Made by a program: the position numbers and the translations under genes
Shown: positions 5,167 through 9,342 of the stretch, in pieces
Position numbering within the stretch: the stretch's first letter is position 1
How the letters are laid out: each line of letters begins with the position of its first letter
Assembly (NCBI GenBank): GCA_025928415.1
Contig: JAICJK010000060.1
Span: forward strand, 1 to 9,342
DNA: 9,342 nt
Source of the DNA: Solirubrobacteraceae bacterium
GTDB taxonomy: Bacteria > Actinomycetota > Thermoleophilia > Solirubrobacterales > Solirubrobacteraceae
Reading direction: 5' to 3'
Notes under the pieces: model-generated
Told to the model about the DNA's origin: nothing
Seen by the model: only the letters and a program-made list of their open reading frames with translations
Database searches by the model: none

Positions 5167-6600
5167 GTCGCAGGCCGGCGAGGCGACGCCGTGCCAGATG
5201 AGCCCGTCGGACGCTGCCCCCCGGTCCTCGGCGCGGGCGGCCAGGGTCGCCGTGACGGTGTGCCGCCCGAGCCCGAGCAGCGTCTCGAGCAGGATGACGA
5301 GGTCGAGCGCGAAGCAGCGGTGCTCGAGGTAGTAGAGGTCGTGGGACAGCTTGACCGCCGACCCGAAGTCCGAGCGGGCGTAGCCCGAGCGGATCTGCCC
5401 CCAGCCCGTGATGCCCGGGCGGACGAGGTGGCGGCGCTGGTAGAACGGCAGCGCGCGCTCGAGGTGCAGGACGAACGCCGGCTGCTCGGGCCGCGGGCCG
5501 ACGAGGCTCATCTCCCCCCGCAGCACGTTGACGAGCTGCGGCAGCTCGTCGAGGTGCGTGCGTCGCAGGAAGCGCCCGATGCCGGTGATCCGCGGGTCCT
5601 CCGGCTCGGCCCACAGCGCGCCGGCCGCCACGCCGGCGCGCATCGTCCGCAGCTTGATCAGGGAGAACGGCCGGCCGCCCTCGCCGATGCGGCGCTGGCG
5701 GAACAGCACCGGGCCCCCGTCGCGGCGGATGAGCAGCGCGATCACCGCGAGCATGGGCAGCATGGCGGCGCCGAGGAGGATCGCGCCGCCGACGTCCAGC
5801 GCGCGCTTGGCCCACGCGGCCGGGCGGCGCGCCTGGACGATCAGGCCGGAGCGCCACCACGTCGCGTCGATGTCGGCGGTCGGGACGTGGCCGAAGGCGA
5901 GCTCGTAGGACTCCGCGAGGTCCAGGACGCGCACGGGCAGCTCGAGCGACCCCGCCACGAGCTGCTCGAAGACCTCCACGGCCGGGACCTCCCGCGACAG
6001 GACGAGGATGTCGATGCGGTGCTCGACCACGAGGCGCCGGAGCTCGTGGACGCCTCCCAGGCAGCCCTCCGGCCCGATGCACCCCAGCAGCTCGACCGGC
6101 GCCCCCGGAAGCTCGCCGAGGTCGGCGTCGAGCCGGTTCGCGGTCGCGGGCGAGCCGACGACGGCGACGCGCGTCCACGGTCGCCGGGCCGGCAGCCGCC
6201 GGGCCGCCGCGGCCGCGAGCACCGCCAGCAGCGCTCCGGCCGCCCACACGGCCAGCGAGCGCCGCGGCTCGGCGTGCGGGGACTCGAGGCCCAGCTGCAG
6301 CAGGGCGACCAGGGCCACGCCGGCGCTGACCGGGGCGGCGGGCCACAGGCGTCCCACCGCGGGGAGGAACGTCACCCAGGGCGCCCGGCGCCTGAGCGCC
6401 GAGTGGGCGCCGAGCGTCGCCAGCAGCGTCGCGCCGGCCTCCGGCAACAGCGCCCCGCCGCCCATGGCGACCACGGTCGCGGCGCTTCCCAGCGCTCCCC
6501 ATGGCGCGCGCAGCAGCGCTCGCGCGAGGTTTCCGGCCGGCGAGCCGGTCGCCCGGGCGGCAGCGTGCTCCGCGGCGCGCGCGGGGATGGCATCCACCAT
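5116..6600 (-). CDS. Polyprenyl-phosphate sugar-1-phosphate transferase (priming glycosyltransferase, WbaP/WcaJ type)
   Basis: 494 residues from ATG 6600; GTG 6606 and GTG 6597 are alternative starts and the exact one is uncertain, since the GGAG at 6604-6601 sits directly before the ATG. The open frame continues upstream into sequence antisense to flhB, but that part has no family features. The N-terminal third is hydrophobic with several membrane segments (about 36-62, 88-104, 116-133). A Rossmann-like middle domain follows, TRVAVVGSPATANRLDADL (143-161), then a membrane helix (about 271-292) and the bacterial sugar transferase domain: FRQRRIGEGGRPFSLIKLRTM (300-320), HLDELPQLVNVLRGEMSLVGPRPE (349-372) with the catalytic Asp-Glu pair D351-E352, and RPGITGWGQ (394-402). 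It would move a sugar-1-phosphate from a nucleotide sugar to undecaprenyl phosphate, the first committed step of the polysaccharide. After about residue 445 there is an unusual tail of some 50 residues ending in an Ala/Pro/Ser run. Confidence 0.9.
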   Translation of the reverse strand: MVDAIPARAAEHAAARATGSPAGNLARALLRAPWGALGSAATVVAMGGGALLPEAGATLLATLGAHSALRRRAPWVTFLPAVGRLWPAAPVSAGVALVALLQLGLESPHAEPRRSLAVWAAGALLAVLAAAAARRLPARRPWTRVAVVGSPATANRLDADLGELPGAPVELLGCIGPEGCLGGVHELRRLVVEHRIDILVLSREVPAVEVFEQLVAGSLELPVRVLDLAESYELAFGHVPTADIDATWWRSGLIVQARRPAAWAKRALDVGGAILLGAAMLPMLAVIALLIRRDGGPVLFRQRRIGEGGRPFSLIKLRTMRAGVAAGALWAEPEDPRITGIGRFLRRTHLDELPQLVNVLRGEMSLVGPRPEQPAFVLHLERALPFYQRRHLVRPGITGWGQIRSGYARSDFGSAVKLSHDLYYLEHRCFALDLVILLETLLGLGRHTVTATLAARAEDRGAASDGLIWHGVASPACDSAAAPAPASAPAAADG

Positions 6601-6609
6601 CTCCACGAT

Positions 6610-6661
6610 CCGGGGTATTCCCCGGCCGGGGCGTTCCGTCGCGGGTGAGATTCGGCCCCGG
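6610..6661. repeat. Alternating CCGGGG/CCCCGG arms upstream of the priming transferase
   Basis: CCGGGG-TATT-CCCCGG (6610-6625) is a perfect 6-base inverted repeat. It runs directly into another CCGGGG (6626-6631), so 6620-6631 is itself a 12-base palindrome. A further CCCCGG lies at 6656-6661. The four arms can pair in mutually exclusive ways. On the minus strand they form the leader of the priming transferase gene, and the last arm ends four bases before GTG 6606. This could be an operator array or a leader that switches between hairpins. In DNA this GC-rich some such repeats arise by chance. Confidence 0.45.
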
Positions 6662-6679
6662 GAGGTGAGGTTCCTCCCC
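6644..6679 (+). repeat. Two direct repeats spaced exactly 20 bp upstream of flhB
   Basis: GGTGAGATTCGGCCCC (6644-6659) and GGTGAGGTTCCTCCCC (6664-6679) agree at 13 of 16 positions. The offset of 20 bp is close to two helical turns, so a protein bound to each copy would sit on the same face of the DNA. No third copy is visible 20 bp further on either side. The position between a priming transferase gene and flhB suggests regulator sites, but no regulator can be named. Confidence 0.42.
6660..6678. repeat. Short inverted repeat in the flhB upstream region
   Basis: GGGAGG-TGAGGTT-CCTCCC, six-base arms with a seven-base loop. It overlaps the second direct repeat and lies just upstream of the proposed flagellar promoter. 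No T-run follows, so it is not a convincing terminator. Confidence 0.4.
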
Positions 6680-6682
6680 GCC

Positions 6683-6709
6683 TCAAGCCGCATCGCCCGT
6701 GGCCGACCA
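6683..6709 (+). promoter_or_regulatory. Weak sigma-28 (FliA)-like promoter for flhB
   Basis: TCAA-N15-GCCGACCA lies 36 bases before the flhB ATG. The known flagellar sigma-28 consensus is TAAA-N15-GCCGATAA, so the spacing is exact and 9 of 12 bases agree; all three differences replace A or T with C. Export-apparatus genes are usually not sigma-28 targets in enteric bacteria, and this organism's flagellar hierarchy is unknown, so this stays a candidate. No sigma-70 type TAnnnT box is seen between 6690 and 6745. Confidence 0.35.
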
Positions 6710-6745
6710 CGGGGGCGTGGACCTCCCCACCACGAGCGTTCGCTG

Positions 6746-7801
6746 ATGGCCGGCGAGAAGACCGAGAAGGCGACACCCAAGAAGCGCGCCGAAGCCCGGA
6801 AGAAGGGCCAGGTCGCGCGCAGCGCCGACCTCAACGGCGCCGTCGTGCTGCTCGCCGGGCTGTTCGCGCTCGGCGTCGCGGGCCCCGGTGCCGCCAACCG
6901 GATGGGCGACGCGATGCGCCAGTCGCTGACCCAGGGCGCCGATCCCGGGGTCGTCTCCCGCGACCAGATCGGCGGGCTGATGATGCACATGGGCTCCGCG
7001 GTGCTGTGGGCCCTCGCGCCGGTGGCCTTCGCCTGCATGCTCGCCGGCGTCGTCGTGAGCGTCGCCCAGGTCGGCTTCAAGCCGTCGGGCAAGGCCGTCA
7101 TGCCCGACCCGAAGCGGATCAACCCGCTGAGCGGCGCGAAGAACATCTTCGGCCCGAACGCCCTCTTCGAGGCGTTCAAGTCGGTCTCCAAGGTCGGCAT
7201 CGTCGGCGCGGTGACCTTCGCGTTCGTCGCCCCGAAGGTCACGCAGCTCGGCGCGATGGTCGGCATCTCGCCGATCGAGCTGGCCTCCGGCATCAGCTCG
7301 GACGTCCGCTCGATCGCCCTGCGGGCGGCCGCGGCCTACCTCGTCCTCGGCCTCGTCGACTACGCCTACCAGCGCTACCGCACCGAGAAGAGCCTGAAGA
7401 TGGACGTCCAGGAGCTCAAGGAGGAGTCCAAGGGCCAGGAGCTCCCGTCCGAGGTCAAGGGCGCGATCCGCCGCCGCCAGATGCAGCAGGCGCGGGCGCG
7501 CATGATGCAGGCGGTCCCCGACGCCGACGTCGTGGTGACCAACCCGACCCACTTCGCCGTGGCCCTGAAGTACGACGGGTCGCGGCCCGCCCCGCAGGTG
7601 GTCGCCAAGGGGCAGGACCTCGTCGCCCTGCGCATCCGCGCGCTCGCCGAGGACAACGACGTGCCGGTGCTCGAGGACAAGCCCCTGGCCCGCGGCCTGC
7701 ACGCGTCGTGCGAGATCGGCCACGAGATCCCCGAGGAGTTCTTCGCCGCCGTGGCCCAGGTGCTCGCCTTCGTCTACCGCCTGCGCGGAAAGGCGGCGTA
7801 G
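6746..7801 (+). CDS. flhB: Flagellar type III export apparatus protein FlhB
   Basis: 351 residues from ATG 6746, close to the usual length; the start is set by the standard FlhB opening MAGEKTEKATPKKRAEARKKGQ-type sequence, although the frame is open much further upstream. The N-terminal domain has four membrane segments (about 30-48, 82-110, 148-170, 186-207), including VGFKPSGKAVMPDPKRINPLSGAKNIFG-like sequence between helices 2 and 3 (109-136). The cytoplasmic half contains LKMDVQELKEESKGQE (217-232) and the self-cleavage motif NPTH (N266-H269) in VVVTNPTHFAVAL. Cleavage between N and P is what lets FlhB switch export from rod/hook to filament substrates, so this copy should be functional. 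It works in the membrane with FlhA and FliPQR. flhA follows after three bases, so the two are surely co-transcribed. The fliP, fliQ and fliR genes that often precede flhB are not here. Only a weak GAG lies upstream of the start codon. Confidence 0.96.
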   Translation: MAGEKTEKATPKKRAEARKKGQVARSADLNGAVVLLAGLFALGVAGPGAANRMGDAMRQSLTQGADPGVVSRDQIGGLMMHMGSAVLWALAPVAFACMLAGVVVSVAQVGFKPSGKAVMPDPKRINPLSGAKNIFGPNALFEAFKSVSKVGIVGAVTFAFVAPKVTQLGAMVGISPIELASGISSDVRSIALRAAAAYLVLGLVDYAYQRYRTEKSLKMDVQELKEESKGQELPSEVKGAIRRRQMQQARARMMQAVPDADVVVTNPTHFAVALKYDGSRPAPQVVAKGQDLVALRIRALAEDNDVPVLEDKPLARGLHASCEIGHEIPEEFFAAVAQVLAFVYRLRGKAA

Positions 7802-7804
7802 CCC

Positions 7805-9342
7805 ATGCAGGACGTGCTGAAGAAGCTCTCGAAGTACTCGGACCTCATCGCCGCGAGCGTCGTCGTGCTCGTGGTGGTGATGATGATCGTCCCGCTGCCG
7901 TCGATGCTGCTGGACCTCCTGATCACGCTGAACATCAGCGTGGCGCTCGCGGTGGTCGTCACGACGCTCTACCTGCCGCGGCCGCTGGACTTCAGCGCGT
8001 TCCCGTCGCTGCTGCTGCTCACGACGCTCTTCCGCCTGGCGATCAACGTCAGCGTCACCCGGCTGATCCTGCTGCACGGCGACGCCGGGCACGTCGTCGC
8101 GGCCTTCGGGCAGTTCGTCGTCGGCGGCAACGTCGTCGTCGGGCTGGTCATCTTCATGGTCCTCGTGGTGATCCAGTTCGTGGTGATCACCAACGGCGCC
8201 GGCCGCGTCGCCGAGGTCGGCGCCCGCTTCACGCTCGACGCCATGCCGGGCAAGCAGATGGCGATCGACGCCGACCTCAACGCCGGGCAGATCACCGAGG
8301 AGGAGGCGCGCCGCCGCCGCCAGGACATCTCGCGCGAGGCCGACTTCTACGGCGCGATGGACGGCGCGTCGAAGTTCGTCAAGGGCGACGCGATCGCCGC
8401 CGTGCTGATCACGCTCATCAACCTGGTGGGCGGCATCGTCGTCGGCGTCCTGATGCAGAAGATGCCGTTCAGCGAGGCGATCCACCACTTCTCGCTGCTC
8501 ACCGTCGGCGACGGCCTGTGCGCGCAGATCCCCGCGCTGCTGATCTCCGTCGCAACGGGCATCATCGTCACCCGGGCGGCCAGCGACAAGGACCTCGGCT
8601 CGGACATCGCCGGGCAGATCGGCGGCCAGCAGAAGGCGCCGATGGTCGCCGGCGCGGTGATCATGGCCTTCGCGCTGGTCCCCGGCCTGCCCAAGATCCC
8701 GTTCCTGGTGATCGGCGGCCTGTTCTTCTTCCTCGGGCGCGCGATGGGCCAGAACCGCGACGCGGCCGCCGCCGTGGTCGCCGCGGAGGAGGAGGCGGCG
8801 CGCGCGCTGCCGCCCGCGCCGGCGTCGCCGCGCGACCAGGCCCTGGACGCGCTGTCGCTCGACGCGCTCGAGCTCTCGATCGGCTTCGGCCTCGTCCCGC
8901 TGGTGGACGGGTCCAGCGGCGGGTCGCTGCTGCAGCGGGTCGGCGCCGTGCGCCGGCAGATCGCCGTCGAGGTCGGGACGATCATCCCGTCGGTCCGCAT
9001 CCACGACGAGATCGGGCTGCAGAGCCACGAGTACGTCATGAAGGTCCGGGGCACCGTCGTCGCCCGCGGGCAGATCCTCGCCGGCCACCAGCTCGCGCTG
9101 GACCCGGGCGACGCGGTCGGCCAGCTCGACGGCATCCCGACCACCGAGCCCGCCTTCGGCCTGCCCGCGGTCTGGATCGGCGAGGGCGCTCGCGCCGAGG
9201 CCGAGGCCCTGGGTTACACCGTCGTCGACCCGGAGTCGGTGATCGTCACCCACCTGACCGAGACGATCCGCCGCCACGTCGCCGAGCTGCTCACCCGCCA
9301 GGACACCCGCGCGCTGCTCGACCGCCTCAAGGAGGTCAACGC
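7805..9342 (+). CDS. flhA: Flagellar type III export protein FlhA (partial, C-terminus beyond the window)
   Basis: The first 512 residues are present, and the last codon is cut by the window edge; family members have about 690, so roughly a quarter is missing. The start ATG 7805 is three bases after the flhB stop, with GGAAAGG at 7787-7793 as a ribosome binding site at a somewhat long spacing. The membrane domain covers about residues 12-312, with helices near 13-30, 38-57, 63-80, 109-128, 196-216, 239-256, 281-294 and 296-312. The FHIPEP family signature is intact at 134-157 (EVGARFTLDAMPGKQM core), as is RLAINVSVTRLIL (77-89). A charged Ala-rich linker (317-345) leads to the cytoplasmic domain, including SVRIHDEIGLQSHEYVMKVRG (396-416), part of the ring that docks chaperone-substrate complexes. 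FlhA couples proton flow to export of flagellar subunits. No frameshift or missing motif is seen in the visible part. Confidence 0.96.
   Translation, partial: MQDVLKKLSKYSDLIAASVVVLVVVMMIVPLPSMLLDLLITLNISVALAVVVTTLYLPRPLDFSAFPSLLLLTTLFRLAINVSVTRLILLHGDAGHVVAAFGQFVVGGNVVVGLVIFMVLVVIQFVVITNGAGRVAEVGARFTLDAMPGKQMAIDADLNAGQITEEEARRRRQDISREADFYGAMDGASKFVKGDAIAAVLITLINLVGGIVVGVLMQKMPFSEAIHHFSLLTVGDGLCAQIPALLISVATGIIVTRAASDKDLGSDIAGQIGGQQKAPMVAGAVIMAFALVPGLPKIPFLVIGGLFFFLGRAMGQNRDAAAAVVAAEEEAARALPPAPASPRDQALDALSLDALELSIGFGLVPLVDGSSGGSLLQRVGAVRRQIAVEVGTIIPSVRIHDEIGLQSHEYVMKVRGTVVARGQILAGHQLALDPGDAVGQLDGIPTTEPAFGLPAVWIGEGARAEAEALGYTVVDPESVIVTHLTETIRRHVAELLTRQDTRALLDRLKEVN

Noticed and set aside
5095..5170. 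GC-rich inverted repeats at the GT4/priming transferase junction as a bidirectional terminator
   Set aside because: The short GGCC/CCGG palindromes are common at this base composition, and no T-run follows on either strand.
6008..6745. Upstream extension of the flhB frame
   Set aside because: It is antisense to the priming transferase. The standard FlhB N-terminus begins precisely at ATG 6746.
6601..7293. N-terminal extension of the priming transferase frame up to position 7293
   Set aside because: The extra 231 residues are antisense to flhB and lack transferase features. The family length and membrane pattern are satisfied from about 6600.
6683..9277. Minus-strand open frame of 864 codons opposite flhB-flhA
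   Set aside because: It is a His/Asp/Arg/Val-biased translation that mirrors the codons of flhB and flhA. Those two are certain genes by their motifs, so this frame is a shadow.

Overview
The window is very GC-rich DNA, well above 70% by eye, with GTG starts, few Shine-Dalgarno sequences and bacterial gene families throughout. A high-GC, flagellated actinobacterium fits best. Deep-branching Thermoleophilia (Solirubrobacterales-like) is my guess, from the GC content, the short TAnnnT-type -10 elements and a flagellar export locus beside a polysaccharide locus. This is inference and cannot be proved from the window.

Layout: (1) 1-359, minus strand: the N-terminal 119 residues of an ExoA-like family 2 glycosyltransferase, cut by the window edge. 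(2) 470-2438, plus strand: a two-gene unit with a cupin/JmjC-like putative Fe(II)/2-oxoglutarate oxygenase, then a CelD/FemAB-type GNAT acyltransferase. (3) 2378-3886, minus strand: a fused Wzz/BY-kinase polysaccharide co-polymerase. Its C-terminal tail is encoded antisense to the end of the acyltransferase gene. (4) 3946-5166, plus strand: a GT-B fold, family 4 glycosyltransferase. It diverges from the kinase across a 59-bp intergenic region that holds a symmetric TATGCTA element and a GAAA-loop inverted repeat. (5) 5116-6600, minus strand: a polyprenyl-phosphate sugar-phosphate transferase (the priming enzyme), overlapping the glycosyltransferase tail to tail by 51 bp. (6) About 6601-6745: a structured divergent control region. 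(7) 6746-9342, plus strand: flhB and flhA of the flagellar type III export apparatus. flhA runs off the right edge.

Genes 1-5 together look like one end of an exopolysaccharide or surface-glycan locus. The priming transferase loads the first sugar phosphate on the lipid carrier, the GT4 and GT2 enzymes extend the repeat unit, the GNAT and JmjC-like proteins are candidate modifying enzymes, and the Wzz/BY-kinase controls chain length and export. flhB and flhA open an adjacent motility locus transcribed away from it. The 139-bp region between 6606 and 6746 is therefore a junction between sessile and motile gene sets.

I see no tRNA, rRNA, CRISPR array, insertion sequence or phage gene. I found no clearly new multi-gene system. 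The most worthwhile observations are the regulatory DNA between the divergent gene pairs, the probable leaderless or near-leaderless starts, and the two antisense-overlapping gene tails, one of which encodes the kinase's phosphorylation tail.
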